Below, in pieces: positions 10,770 to 19,379 of a stretch of 64,000 nt of DNA. The position numbers and the translations under genes were made by a program. Source of the stretch: Mycetocola_A sp015752285 (lineage in GTDB: Bacteria; Actinomycetota; Actinomycetes; Actinomycetales; Microbacteriaceae); contig NZ_JADOUY010000004.1 of assembly GCF_015752285.1 (NCBI RefSeq), positions 457,055 through 521,054 on the forward strand, in the 5' to 3' direction. The notes beneath the pieces were generated by a model, which searched no databases, was not told the origin of the DNA, and was given only the letters and a program-made list of their open reading frames with translations. Every line of letters starts with the position of its first letter. Positions within the stretch are counted from its first letter, which is position 1.

Positions 10770-11699
10770 ATGCTCTGGTACACAGGCAAACGCATCCTCC
10801 AAATGATCCCCGTTTTCTTCGGTGCGACATTCCTCATCTACTTCATGGTCTTCTCCCTTCCCGGGGACCCGATCGCCGCCCTCTACGGTGACCGTCCGCC
10901 GGCACCCGGTGTGATCGAGATCATCCGCGAGCAGTACAACCTCGACAAGCCATTCATCGTCCAGTACTTCCTCTACATCGGCGGGCTGTTCCAGGGTGAC
11001 TTCGGGACCACATACTCGGGCCGTCCGGTTTCCGAGGTCATGGCTCAGGCCTTCCCGATCACCCTGCGCCTCGCGCTTCTCGCTCTCGCTTTCGAAGCCT
11101 TCGCAGGTATCCTCGTCGGTCTCATCGCCGGTCTGCGCAAGGGCAAGCTCTTCGATGCCTCCGCTCTCGTCGTCAGCCTGCTGCTGATCTCGGTTCCGAC
11201 CTTCGTCGTCGGTTTCGTCCTGCAGCTGGTCTTCGGGGTTCAACTCGGCTGGGCGCGGACAACGGTGTCCGGCGATGCGCCGTGGGGCGAGCTGATCCTC
11301 CCGGCACTCGTGCTGGCATCCGTCTCGTTTGCCTACATCGTGCGACTCACCCGGGCCAGCGTTGCAGACAACCTCAGCGCCGACTTCGTGCGGACGGCGA
11401 CGGCCAAGGGCCTGTCCCGCCCCCGGGTCGTCACCGTCCACGTGCTCCGGAACTCGCTGGTTCCCGTCGTCACGTACCTCGGCGTCGACCTCGGCTCGCT
11501 CATGGTCGGTGCCATCGTCACCGAGGGCATCTTCAACATCAACGGCGTCGGTGGCACAGTCTACCGGGCAGTCATCCTCGGTGAAGGCCCGACCGTCGTT
11601 TCATTCATTGCGGTGATGGTCATCATCTTCGTGGTCGCCAACCTGCTCGTCGACCTGCTCTACGCGGCGCTTGACCCAAGGATTCGCTATGCCAAGTAA
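10770..11699 (+). CDS. Peptide ABC transporter permease, DppB/OppB type
   Basis: This 309-residue inner-membrane subunit has six predicted helices. It shows the DppB hallmarks: N-terminal LWYTGKRILQMIPVFFGATFLIYFMV, DPIAALYGDRPPAPGVIEIIREQYNLDKPF, and the ATPase-contacting EAA loop around ATAKGLSRPRVVTVHVLRNSLVPVV. ATG 10770 is the first usable start because an upstream ATG at 10740 meets TGA immediately. It overlaps the following permease gene by 11 bases. Confidence 0.93.
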   Translation: MLWYTGKRILQMIPVFFGATFLIYFMVFSLPGDPIAALYGDRPPAPGVIEIIREQYNLDKPFIVQYFLYIGGLFQGDFGTTYSGRPVSEVMAQAFPITLRLALLALAFEAFAGILVGLIAGLRKGKLFDASALVVSLLLISVPTFVVGFVLQLVFGVQLGWARTTVSGDAPWGELILPALVLASVSFAYIVRLTRASVADNLSADFVRTATAKGLSRPRVVTVHVLRNSLVPVVTYLGVDLGSLMVGAIVTEGIFNINGVGGTVYRAVILGEGPTVVSFIAVMVIIFVVANLLVDLLYAALDPRIRYAK

Positions 11700-12636
11700 A
11701 AACATCACGCCACAGGGCCACTACGTCGCCCCGCTCGAGGAGACACCTGTCGCCCCGATCGACAAACTCGACGAGTCGCAGAAAGCCCGCAGCACCTGGG
11801 CTGATGCCTGGGATGCGATGCGTCGCCGCCCGTCGTTCTGGATCTCGTCGGTTCTCATCCTGCTCATCATCGTCGTCGCGGTTTTCCCGACCCTGTTCAC
11901 CCAGGTATCGCCGACCGCATGTCAGCTCTCCCAGAGCAACGGTGGTCCGGTTGCCGGTCACCCGCTCGGCTTCACCCGCCAGGGCTGTGACGTCTTCTCG
12001 CGCGTCATCCACGGCACGCAGGCTTCTGTCACCGTCGGCCTCATGGCCACGCTCATGGTGACACTCGTCGGTGTGATCGTCGGAGCCCTCGCCGGCTTCT
12101 ACGGTGGAATCCTCGACACGCTCGTCTCCCGTCTCGGCGACATCTTCTTCGCCATCCCCACCGTGCTCGGCGCGATCGTCCTCATGTCGGTCCTCCCGGT
12201 CCGCACACCGCTCACCGTTGCGGTGGTGCTGGCGATCTTCGCCTGGCCACAGATCGCCCGAATCATGCGTGGGGCAGTGCTCAGCGCGAAGAACTCGGAC
12301 TATGTGATGGCGTCGACGGCGCTCGGTGTGTCGAAGTTCAAGATTCTCCTTCGTCACGTCGTCCCCAACGCAATCGCTCCGGTGATCGTCATCGCAACCG
12401 TCTCGCTCGGAACGTTCATCGTCGCGGAGGCGACCCTGTCATTCCTCGGAATCGGTCTGCCGACGAACATCATGTCCTGGGGTAACGACATCGGACAGGC
12501 ACGGACGTCTATCGTCACGAGCCCGCAGGTCCTTCTCTACCCGGCAGCGGCGCTGTCGGTCACCGTTCTCTCGTTCCTCATGCTCGGCGACGTCGTCCGT
12601 GATGCACTCGACCCGAAGGCGAGGGCACGTCGATGA
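11689..12636 (+). CDS. Peptide ABC transporter permease, DppC/OppC type
   Basis: This 315-residue partner permease has the OppC N-terminal segment (SFWISSVLILLIIVVAVFPTLF), a periplasmic-type loop with HPLGFTRQGCDVFSRVIHGTQASVTVGL, and an EAA loop in MASTALGVSKFKILLRHVVPNAIAPVIV. ATG 11689 has AAGGA upstream and begins inside the end of the DppB gene. Its TGA overlaps the ATPase ATG (ATGA), so the three downstream genes are translationally coupled. Confidence 0.93.
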   Translation: MPSKNITPQGHYVAPLEETPVAPIDKLDESQKARSTWADAWDAMRRRPSFWISSVLILLIIVVAVFPTLFTQVSPTACQLSQSNGGPVAGHPLGFTRQGCDVFSRVIHGTQASVTVGLMATLMVTLVGVIVGALAGFYGGILDTLVSRLGDIFFAIPTVLGAIVLMSVLPVRTPLTVAVVLAIFAWPQIARIMRGAVLSAKNSDYVMASTALGVSKFKILLRHVVPNAIAPVIVIATVSLGTFIVAEATLSFLGIGLPTNIMSWGNDIGQARTSIVTSPQVLLYPAAALSVTVLSFLMLGDVVRDALDPKARARR

Positions 12637-14381
12637 GCCAGCCAGTTACCGAAACCGTCCCCTCCCTCGACGGGGGAGCAGACCAGCCGCTGCTGCAGAT
12701 CCGCGACCTCGAGGTCGGATTCGAGACTCAGCGGGGGATCGTTCCCGCCGTCAGAGGTGTCGACCTGACCCTCTACGCGGGCCAGACCCTCGCGATCGTC
12801 GGCGAGTCCGGCTCGGGCAAGACGACGACAGCACAGTCGATCATCGACCTGCTTCCCGGCACCGGAAAGGTGACCGGCGGGCAGATCCTGTTCGAAGGCC
12901 GCGACCTCACCACGCTCAACGCGCGGGAGATCCAGGCCGTGCGCGGAAACCTGATCGGCTACGTGCCCCAGGATCCGATGTCGAACCTCAACCCGGTGTG
13001 GTCCATCGGTTTCCAGGTGGAAGAAGCCATCAAGGCCAACAACATCGCCCAGGGCAAGGATGCACGCCTGCGCACCATCCAGGTGCTGAAAGAGGCAGGA
13101 CTGTCGGATGCCGCAGATCGGCTCAAGCAGTACCCGCACCAGTTCTCCGGCGGCATGCGGCAGCGTGTGCTCATCGGAATCGGGCTCTCGTCGCGACCGA
13201 AGCTGCTCATCGCCGACGAGCCCACCTCGGCGCTCGACGTCACCGTTCAGCGGACCATCCTCGATCACCTCGCCACGCTGACGCGCGACTACGGCACCAG
13301 CGTGCTGTTCATCACGCACGACCTCGGTCTCGCGGCCGAGCGCGCGGAGCAGCTCGTCGTGATGTACCAGGGCAAGGTTGTCGAGTCCGGTCCGTCACAG
13401 GAGATCCTCGCCAACCCGCGGCACCCGTACACGCAGCGGCTCGTCGCCGCGGCGCCGAGCCTCGCGTCGCGTCGCATCCAGTCGGTGAAGCACGCCGAGG
13501 CGAAGGACGCCGAGATCTTCAGCGAGGGATCCCTCGACGACACCCTCCTCGAGCGGGCGTCGAAGCGTGAGCACGCGGCGCCTGCCGATGAGCTCATCTC
13601 GGTGAAGAACGTGTCGAAGCTGTACAAGATCCGCAAGCAGGGCTTCCGTCACGACGAACTCCTCGCCGTGAACGACGTGTCGTTCGGCGTGCACCGTGGA
13701 ACGACGACGGCGATCGTCGGCGAGTCCGGGTCGGGCAAGTCGACAGTCGCGAAGCTGATCCTGCAGCTCGAGAGCATCACGAGCGGCGAGATCAAGTTCG
13801 ATGGACAGGATGTCGCCGGCCTGCGCGGAGCGGAGCTGCTCAAGTTCCGGCGCCGCGTCCAGCCGGTCTTCCAGGATCCGTACGGATCGCTCGACCCGCA
13901 GTACAGCGTGGGCAACACGATCGCCGAGCCGCTGCTCGCGCACAAGGTGGGCACGGCGAAGGAACGCGAAGCACGTGTTCGTGAACTGCTCGACCAGGTG
14001 TCATTGCCGTCGGCGACGCGGTTCAGGTACCCGAGCGAGCTGTCTGGTGGCCAGCGACAGCGCATCGCCATCGCCCGTGCTCTCGCGCTCAAGCCCGACG
14101 TCCTCGTCCTCGACGAAGCGGTGTCCGCCCTCGACGTTCTCGTGCAGGGCCAGATCCTCAACCTGCTCACCGAGTTGCAGACGGAACTGGGTCTGACCTA
14201 CCTGTTCATCACGCATGACCTCGCCGTCGTCCGGCTCGTCGCCGACAACGTCTGCGTCATGCAGAAGGGCAAGATCGTCGAAGCGGCGACGACCGATGAG
14301 GTCTTCGACAACCCGCGTGAGCTCTACACGCAGGAACTCCTCGCTGCCATTCCCGGCGGCAACTTCGAGTTCGGTCGCTAA
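12633..14381 (+). CDS. Peptide ABC transporter ATPase, fused DppD-DppF
   Basis: One 582-residue polypeptide carries two complete ABC ATPases. The first has Walker A GESGSGKTTT (about residue 58), signature FSGGMRQRV and Walker B LLIADEPTSALD; the second has GESGSGKST, LSGGQRQRI and VLVLDEAVSALD. Each half also has the peptide-transporter C-terminal HPYTQRL or ELYTQELL region. The fusion supplies both nucleotide-binding sites for the DppBC-like permease pair. It is the last gene of the importer and is followed by a T-tailed terminator. Fused forms are frequent in Actinobacteria. Confidence 0.95.
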   Translation: MSQPVTETVPSLDGGADQPLLQIRDLEVGFETQRGIVPAVRGVDLTLYAGQTLAIVGESGSGKTTTAQSIIDLLPGTGKVTGGQILFEGRDLTTLNAREIQAVRGNLIGYVPQDPMSNLNPVWSIGFQVEEAIKANNIAQGKDARLRTIQVLKEAGLSDAADRLKQYPHQFSGGMRQRVLIGIGLSSRPKLLIADEPTSALDVTVQRTILDHLATLTRDYGTSVLFITHDLGLAAERAEQLVVMYQGKVVESGPSQEILANPRHPYTQRLVAAAPSLASRRIQSVKHAEAKDAEIFSEGSLDDTLLERASKREHAAPADELISVKNVSKLYKIRKQGFRHDELLAVNDVSFGVHRGTTTAIVGESGSGKSTVAKLILQLESITSGEIKFDGQDVAGLRGAELLKFRRRVQPVFQDPYGSLDPQYSVGNTIAEPLLAHKVGTAKEREARVRELLDQVSLPSATRFRYPSELSGGQRQRIAIARALALKPDVLVLDEAVSALDVLVQGQILNLLTELQTELGLTYLFITHDLAVVRLVADNVCVMQKGKIVEAATTDEVFDNPRELYTQELLAAIPGGNFEFGR

Positions 14382-14398
14382 ACAGCCACACCAGCGAG

Positions 14399-14434
14399 TG
14401 CGGGGTGGAACCGACAGGTTCTGCCCCGCATTTT
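14399..14434 (+). terminator. Rho-independent terminator of the peptide importer operon
   Basis: TGCGGGGTGGAACC and GGTTCTGCCCCGCA form a 14-bp stem (two G-U pairs) with loop GACA, followed by TTTT. It begins 18 bases after the ATPase stop codon. Confidence 0.85.
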
Positions 14435-14581
14435 CGCGTCCGGCCGGGCGGTCGGTGCGCTCCCAGCCGGGCCGGGAGCCGAGTGCGGTAGGATATTCTG
14501 TTGGGTCGGGCTCTGTGTCCACTCATCCACTTCCAGCCGCACCGAATTCCAGCGGCATCCATCTCTGTAAGGATTTTCTTC

Positions 14582-16489
14582 ATGGCGCAAGCTTCGCGCG
14601 ACGACCTCCGAAACGTAGCCATTGTTGCTCACGTTGACCACGGCAAGACGACGCTGGTAGACGCCATGCTCCGTCAGACGGACTCGTTCGCCGAGCACTC
14701 ACACCTCGAAGAGCGCGCCATGGACTCGAACGAGCTCGAGCGCGAAAAGGGCATCACGATCCTCGCCAAGAACACGGCAGTGTCGTACAAGGGCAAGCAC
14801 GCCACCAACGGTCCGATCACGATCAACGTGATCGATACCCCCGGCCACGCCGACTTCGGTGGAGAGGTCGAGCGCGGCCTGTCCATGGTCGATGGCGTCG
14901 TCCTCCTCGTCGACGCCAGTGAAGGCCCACTCCCGCAGACGCGATTCGTGCTCCGCAAGGCGCTCGAGGCCAAGCTGCCCGTCATCCTCCTCGTCAATAA
15001 GACGGATCGCCCCGATGCCCGCATCGATGAGGTCGTCGCCGAGAGCCAGGACCTTCTCCTCGGCCTCGCCAGCGACATGGCGGATGACGTTCCTGACCTC
15101 GACCTCGACGCCGTCCTCGACGTGCCCGTCGTGTACGCATCCGGCCGCAACGGTGCCGCGAGCTGGAACAAGCCCGACAACGGGACGCTCCCGGACAACG
15201 ACGACCTCGAGCCGCTGTTCGACGCCATCATCAAGCACATCCCCGCACCCGTCTACGACGACGAGCACCCCCTGCAGGCCCACGTCACGAACCTCGACGC
15301 GTCTCCGTTCCTCGGTCGCCTCGCGCTGCTGCGCATCTTCCAGGGCACGATCAAGAAGGGCCAGACGGTCGCCTGGGTCAAGTACGACGGATCCGTGCAC
15401 AACGTGCGCGTCACCGAGCTGTTCATCACCAAGGCTCTCGACCGCTACCCGGCCGAGAGTGCCAGCCCCGGTGACATCGTCGTTGTCGCAGGATTCCCGG
15501 ACATCACCATCGGCGAGACCCTCGCAGACCCCGACGACGTTCGCCCGCTCCCGACGATCACCGTCGACGAGCCGGCCATCTCGATGACCATCGGAACGAA
15601 CACCTCACCGCTCGTCGGCAAGGTCAAGGGTCACAAGCTCACCGCCCGCATGGTCAAGGACCGCCTCGACCGCGAACTCGTCGGTAACGTCTCGCTCCGT
15701 GTCCTCGACATCGGTGCGCCGGACAAGTGGGAGGTCCAGGGCCGTGGAGAACTCGCCCTCGCCATCCTCGTCGAGCAGATGCGCCGCGAAGGATTCGAAC
15801 TCACGGTCGGCAAGCCGCAGGTCGTCACCCGCAAGGTCGACGGCAAGACGCACGAGCCGTTCGAGCACCTCACCATCGACGTTCCCGAAGAGTACCTCGG
15901 TGCCATCACCCAGCTGCTGGCCGCTCGCAAGGGCCGCATGGAGAACATGGCCAACCACGGCACCGGCTGGGTCCGCATGGAATTCATCATTCCGTCGCGC
16001 GGCCTCATCGGCTTCCGTACCGAGTTCATGACGCTCACCCGCGGCACCGGAATCGCCAACGCGATCTCCCACGGCTACGACGAGTGGGCCGGCGCCATCG
16101 TCACCCGCAACAACGGTTCGATCGTGGCCGACCGTTCAGGCGTCGTCACCCCGTTCGCCATCATCGCCCTCCAGGAGCGGATGACGTTCTTCGTCAACCC
16201 GACCGAAGAGGTCTACGAGGGCATGGTCATCGGTGAGAACTCGCGTAACGACGACATGGACGTCAACATCACCAAGGAGAAGAAGCTGACGAACATGCGC
16301 CAGTCGACCTCGGACACGTTCGAATCGATGACGCCGTCACGCCAGCTGTCTCTGGAAGAGTGCCTCGAGTTCGCCCGCGAAGACGAGTGTGTCGAAGTCA
16401 CCCCGGCGATCGTCCGCATCCGCAAGGTCGAGCTCGACGCGAACGCCCGTGCGCGCAACACGAGCCGCCTCAAGAAGCAGAACGACTAG
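14582..16489 (+). CDS. typA: Ribosome-associated GTPase BipA/TypA
   Basis: This 635-residue translational GTPase has G1 AHVDHGKT (residues 16-23), the switch block ELEREKGITILAKN, G3 DTPGHADFGGEVER and G4 NKTDRPDAR. The EF-G-like domains and the BipA C-terminal region (ANAISHGYDEWAG, REDECVEVTP) follow. BipA binds 70S ribosomes and helps 50S assembly and growth at low temperature or under stress. ATG 14582 has AAGG upstream and starts MAQASRDDLRNVAIVAHVDHGK, as in homologues. It is monocistronic and has its own terminator. Confidence 0.96.
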   Translation: MAQASRDDLRNVAIVAHVDHGKTTLVDAMLRQTDSFAEHSHLEERAMDSNELEREKGITILAKNTAVSYKGKHATNGPITINVIDTPGHADFGGEVERGLSMVDGVVLLVDASEGPLPQTRFVLRKALEAKLPVILLVNKTDRPDARIDEVVAESQDLLLGLASDMADDVPDLDLDAVLDVPVVYASGRNGAASWNKPDNGTLPDNDDLEPLFDAIIKHIPAPVYDDEHPLQAHVTNLDASPFLGRLALLRIFQGTIKKGQTVAWVKYDGSVHNVRVTELFITKALDRYPAESASPGDIVVVAGFPDITIGETLADPDDVRPLPTITVDEPAISMTIGTNTSPLVGKVKGHKLTARMVKDRLDRELVGNVSLRVLDIGAPDKWEVQGRGELALAILVEQMRREGFELTVGKPQVVTRKVDGKTHEPFEHLTIDVPEEYLGAITQLLAARKGRMENMANHGTGWVRMEFIIPSRGLIGFRTEFMTLTRGTGIANAISHGYDEWAGAIVTRNNGSIVADRSGVVTPFAIIALQERMTFFVNPTEEVYEGMVIGENSRNDDMDVNITKEKKLTNMRQSTSDTFESMTPSRQLSLEECLEFAREDECVEVTPAIVRIRKVELDANARARNTSRLKKQND

Positions 16490-16510
16490 AACACAGCCGC
16501 ATCAGCGGAT

Positions 16511-16540
16511 CGAAGCGCCCGGGGTCTCCCGGGCGTTTCG
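16511..16540 (+). terminator. Stem-loop terminator after typA
   Basis: CGAAGCGCCCGGG and CCCGGGCGTTTCG pair over 13 bases (one G-U) with loop GTCT, 21 bases after the typA stop. Confidence 0.75.
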
Positions 16541-16551
16541 ACGTTAGCCGG

Positions 16552-16557
16552 TAACCT
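16552..16557 (+). promoter_or_regulatory. -10 box TAACCT, apparently leaderless transcript
   Basis: TAACCT ends six bases before the ATG at 16564, so transcription would begin at or next to the start codon. No ribosome-binding sequence is present. Confidence 0.45.
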
Positions 16558-16563
16558 GAAGTC

Positions 16564-16998
16564 ATGCCCCGTCCCCGACTCGTCATCCTTGTCCTCGCGT
16601 GCCTGGTCACCCCGATCACCCTCACCGGCTGCACCCAGATCGGCGACGGCATCTCCGGAGGAGTGGAGCAGGCGATCGAGGATGCCTCCGGCGGGGCACT
16701 CGACGTGAACCTCAGCGGCGGTCTCCCTGAGGGCTTCCCCGAAGCCGAGGTGCCGCTCGTCCCCGGCGACGTGATGGGGGCGGCGACGACCGTCAACGGC
16801 ACAGCCGGGTGGGTGGTGAACGTCACTGCGCAAGATGCAGGCGACGCGGCATCCGAACTCCTCACAGACGCCGGCTTCACCGAAACGGGGCGGGCCTCGA
16901 ACGCCGACGGCTCGGTCCTTTCCACGACGAGCGACAGCTTCCAGGTCACCGTCGTTTCGTCCCCTGACACCGTGGTGTACACGGTCGTACCGCTCTGA
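16564..16998 (+). CDS. Small predicted lipoprotein
   Basis: This 144-residue protein has a short signal peptide ending in the lipobox LTGC (about residues 19-22). A serine/glycine-rich region and a compact, mostly beta C-terminal part follow (GWVVNVTAQDAGDAASELLTDAGF and DSFQVTVVSSPDTVVYTVVPL). I recognise no family. It is probably attached to the outer face of the membrane. azlC starts three bases after its stop, which suggests co-transcription, but nothing links the functions. Confidence 0.75.
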   Translation: MPRPRLVILVLACLVTPITLTGCTQIGDGISGGVEQAIEDASGGALDVNLSGGLPEGFPEAEVPLVPGDVMGAATTVNGTAGWVVNVTAQDAGDAASELLTDAGFTETGRASNADGSVLSTTSDSFQVTVVSSPDTVVYTVVPL

Positions 16999-17001
16999 CC
17001 G

Positions 17002-17730
17002 ATGCGACGGCGCGACCGCCCGGCTCCCTACCCTGAACGAGCGGCAACCCGGCAGGGAATCGCAGTCGGAATAGCCACTGCTGCATACGGTGTGTCATTC
17101 GGGGCTTTGGCTGTTGCCGCCGGGCTCGACGTCTGGCAGGCCTGTGTTCTCAGCCTGCTGATGTTCACCGGAGGGTCGCAGTTCGCGCTCGTCGGTGTTC
17201 TCGCGTCCGGTGGTGTTGCCGCCGGACCGGCGGCCGTCGCCAGCGCTGTGCTTCTCGGGTCCCGCAACGCCGCCTATGGAATGCGGATGAAGCCTCTCGT
17301 CGGCGGTAACGGCTGGTTGCGGGATGCCGCAGCGGCCTGGATCACCATCGACGAATCGACAGCGGTCGCCCTCGCCCAGGACGACCCCGCCGCAGCGAGG
17401 CGTGGGTTCTGGGTGACGGGGACCGTCGTATACGTCGGCTGGAATCTCACGACTCTGGCCGGGGCGCTGATCGGCGATCTGCTCGGTGACACGCGCGCGT
17501 ACGGGCTCGATGCAGCGGCGGCCGCTGCCTTCCTCGGGCTGCTCTGGCCCCGGTTGAAGAGCCACCAGACCATCGCCGTCGCCGGAGCCGCTGCTGTGCT
17601 GGCCGCTGCCCTCACCCCGGCTGTCGCGCCGGGGGTTCCGGTCATCGCCGCGGCGCTCGTCGCTGTTGTCGTTGGCGTCACGAACTGGCTGGGCCCACGG
17701 CATCCGTCCGGAAACGGGGGAGTGGCATGA
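17002..17730 (+). CDS. azlC: AzlC-family branched-chain amino acid exporter, large subunit
   Basis: This 242-residue membrane protein has the AzlC pattern: GIAVGIATAAYGVSFGALAVAAGL, SLLMFTGGSQFALVGVLASGG and GSRNAAYGMRM. With AzlD it exports branched-chain amino acids or their analogues (BrnFE/AzlCD family). Its start lacks a clear ribosome site and follows the lipoprotein stop by three bases, which suggests coupling. The TGA overlaps the azlD ATG. Confidence 0.9.
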   Translation: MRRRDRPAPYPERAATRQGIAVGIATAAYGVSFGALAVAAGLDVWQACVLSLLMFTGGSQFALVGVLASGGVAAGPAAVASAVLLGSRNAAYGMRMKPLVGGNGWLRDAAAAWITIDESTAVALAQDDPAAARRGFWVTGTVVYVGWNLTTLAGALIGDLLGDTRAYGLDAAAAAAFLGLLWPRLKSHQTIAVAGAAAVLAAALTPAVAPGVPVIAAALVAVVVGVTNWLGPRHPSGNGGVA

Positions 17731-18041
17731 CCGTCTGGCACGTGGTGCTTCTTGCCTCGATCGCGTGCGTGGCGATCAAATTGGCCGGATATGCGGTGCC
17801 GCCGCACTGGCTGGAGAAGCCGGCGGCCGCCCGAACCGCCGACCTGCTCACCGTCGCCCTGCTCGCGGCCCTCATCGCGGTGCAGACGCTCGGCACGGGC
17901 CAGCAACTCGTGCTCGACGCCCGGGTCCCCGCTCTCGTCGTCGCCGCAGCGCTGTACTGGCTGCGGGCGCCGTTTCTCGTGGTGGTCGTCGCGGCTGCCG
18001 TCGTCGCTGCGCTGCTTCGCCTGTGGGCGGGGATGGCTTGA
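17727..18041 (+). CDS. azlD: AzlD-family small subunit of the amino acid exporter
   Basis: This 104-residue protein has about four hydrophobic segments (HVVLLASIACVAIKLAGYAVP, LLTVALLAALIAVQTLG, ALVVAAALYWLRAPFLVVVVAAAVVAALL) and the conserved PPHWLEKPAA block. It is the normal partner of AzlC and the two genes overlap by four bases. Confidence 0.88.
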   Translation: MTVWHVVLLASIACVAIKLAGYAVPPHWLEKPAAARTADLLTVALLAALIAVQTLGTGQQLVLDARVPALVVAAALYWLRAPFLVVVVAAAVVAALLRLWAGMA

Positions 18042-18045
18042 GCGA

Positions 18046-18090
18046 ATCGGGTCTCTGTGGACTCGAGAGTGCAGCCGGCGCGAACCCGAT
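18046..18090. terminator. Weak inverted repeat between convergent azlD and efeB
   Basis: ATCGGGT (18046-18052) and ACCCGAT (18084-18090) flank a 31-base loop that contains a small CTC/GAG hairpin. It fills the 48-base gap between the two convergent operons and may act in both directions. Confidence 0.35.
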
Positions 18091-19373
18091 CAGGCGAAGA
18101 GCGCCGAGCCGACCCAGCCGCCTTCGGTGGCACCCGCAGGTACGGCGAAGATGCCGGACCCGATGTGTCTGACGTATTCGTTCATCAGGTCGCTTCTCCC
18201 CAGCCGCTTCTGGATCGGGATGAACTGCGTGCGCGGGTCGCGCTGGAAGCAGATGAAGAACAGCCCGGCGTTGAGGCGGCCGAGTTCGTCGTTGCCGTCC
18301 ACGAAGTTGTATCCGCGACGCAGCAGCCTGGCCCCATTGTTCGTGCTCGGATGGGCGAGACGCACATGGGCGTCGCGGTCGAGTGCAGTTCTGCCTGACT
18401 CGTCGAAGTCCGGTTCGGTGAATTCGGTGCCGCCGGTAAGCGGACGCCCGTCGCCCTTGGTCCTGCCGACGATCCGCTCCTGCTCGCCGAGCGATGCGCG
18501 GTCCCAGGTCTCGATGATCATCCGGATCTTGCGCGCGACGAGGTACGAGCCTCCGGCCATCCAGTCGGCACCGTCTTCTGAGGCCGCCCAGACCTGGTCG
18601 GTGACAGACGCGCTGTCCTCGGCCTTGATGTTTGCGGTCCCGTCCTTGAAGCCGAAGAGGTTGCGCGGCGTGACCTGTGTCGTCGAGGTCGATGACGTGC
18701 GACCGAAACCGAGCTGTGACCATCGCAGCGCCGCCCGGCCGAAAGCGATCCTCGACAGGTTACGGATGGCATGGACCGCCACCTGAGGATCATCGGCGCA
18801 GGCCTGGATACAGAGGTCACCACCTGAGATCCGTTCGTCGAGCGTGTCTCCTGCGAAGTGCGGCAGGTCAACGAGTGCTGCCGGTCTGCGTCCGGCGATT
18901 CCGAAGCGGTCGATCCCGTCAGCCGTCGTGAACAGGGTCGGGCCGAAACCGAACGTGATGGTCAGCCCGGCCGCTGGCAGCCCCTGGGCTTCGCCGGTGT
19001 CGTCCGGTGGGGCGACATCCGATCCGCCGACCGCGCCGTCCTCGCTCACATCGAGGCTCCTGGTCAGCCGCGCCGCGGCAAAGGTCCAGTCCTGGAGGAG
19101 TTCGATGAGGTCGGCACGGTCCGTCGTGCGTGACACGTCGAACGCGGCGAAATGCAGACGGTCCTGAGCCGGCGTGGTGATCCCCGCCTGGTGCGCGCCG
19201 AAGAATGGGTACGTCGTCGCCGTTCCTGCTGGGATGGCGGCGACGGCAGCGCCGATGGCGGCACCGGATGCTCCGCCAACGGCGAGCCCACCGGCTGCGG
19301 CCCCGGCGAGGGCGAGCAGGCCGCGACGGGACAGGCCGCTCCGCTCGGAGTGCTCCGGCCCGGGTTCAGCCAT
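18090..19373 (-). CDS. efeB: Dyp-type haem peroxidase EfeB, Tat-exported
   Basis: This 427-residue protein begins with a twin-arginine signal (LSRRGLLALAGAAAGG). It has the Dyp peroxidase GXXDG motif as GFKDG, and AHVRLAHPSTNNG holds the probable haem-ligand histidine region. EfeB is the third component of the EfeUOB iron importer; it oxidises ferrous iron or acts on haem outside the membrane. It starts six bases after efeO, with GGAG upstream. The gene order efeU-efeO-efeB and the iron box upstream indicate iron-repressed expression. Confidence 0.94.
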   Translation of the reverse strand: MAEPGPEHSERSGLSRRGLLALAGAAAGGLAVGGASGAAIGAAVAAIPAGTATTYPFFGAHQAGITTPAQDRLHFAAFDVSRTTDRADLIELLQDWTFAAARLTRSLDVSEDGAVGGSDVAPPDDTGEAQGLPAAGLTITFGFGPTLFTTADGIDRFGIAGRRPAALVDLPHFAGDTLDERISGGDLCIQACADDPQVAVHAIRNLSRIAFGRAALRWSQLGFGRTSSTSTTQVTPRNLFGFKDGTANIKAEDSASVTDQVWAASEDGADWMAGGSYLVARKIRMIIETWDRASLGEQERIVGRTKGDGRPLTGGTEFTEPDFDESGRTALDRDAHVRLAHPSTNNGARLLRRGYNFVDGNDELGRLNAGLFFICFQRDPRTQFIPIQKRLGRSDLMNEYVRHIGSGIFAVPAGATEGGWVGSALFA

Positions 19374-19379
19374 GTCTGC

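Noticed and set aside
18057..18398. Plus-strand frame opposite the end of efeB
   Set aside because: It is antisense to conserved Dyp-peroxidase sequence, with no domain or ribosome site.
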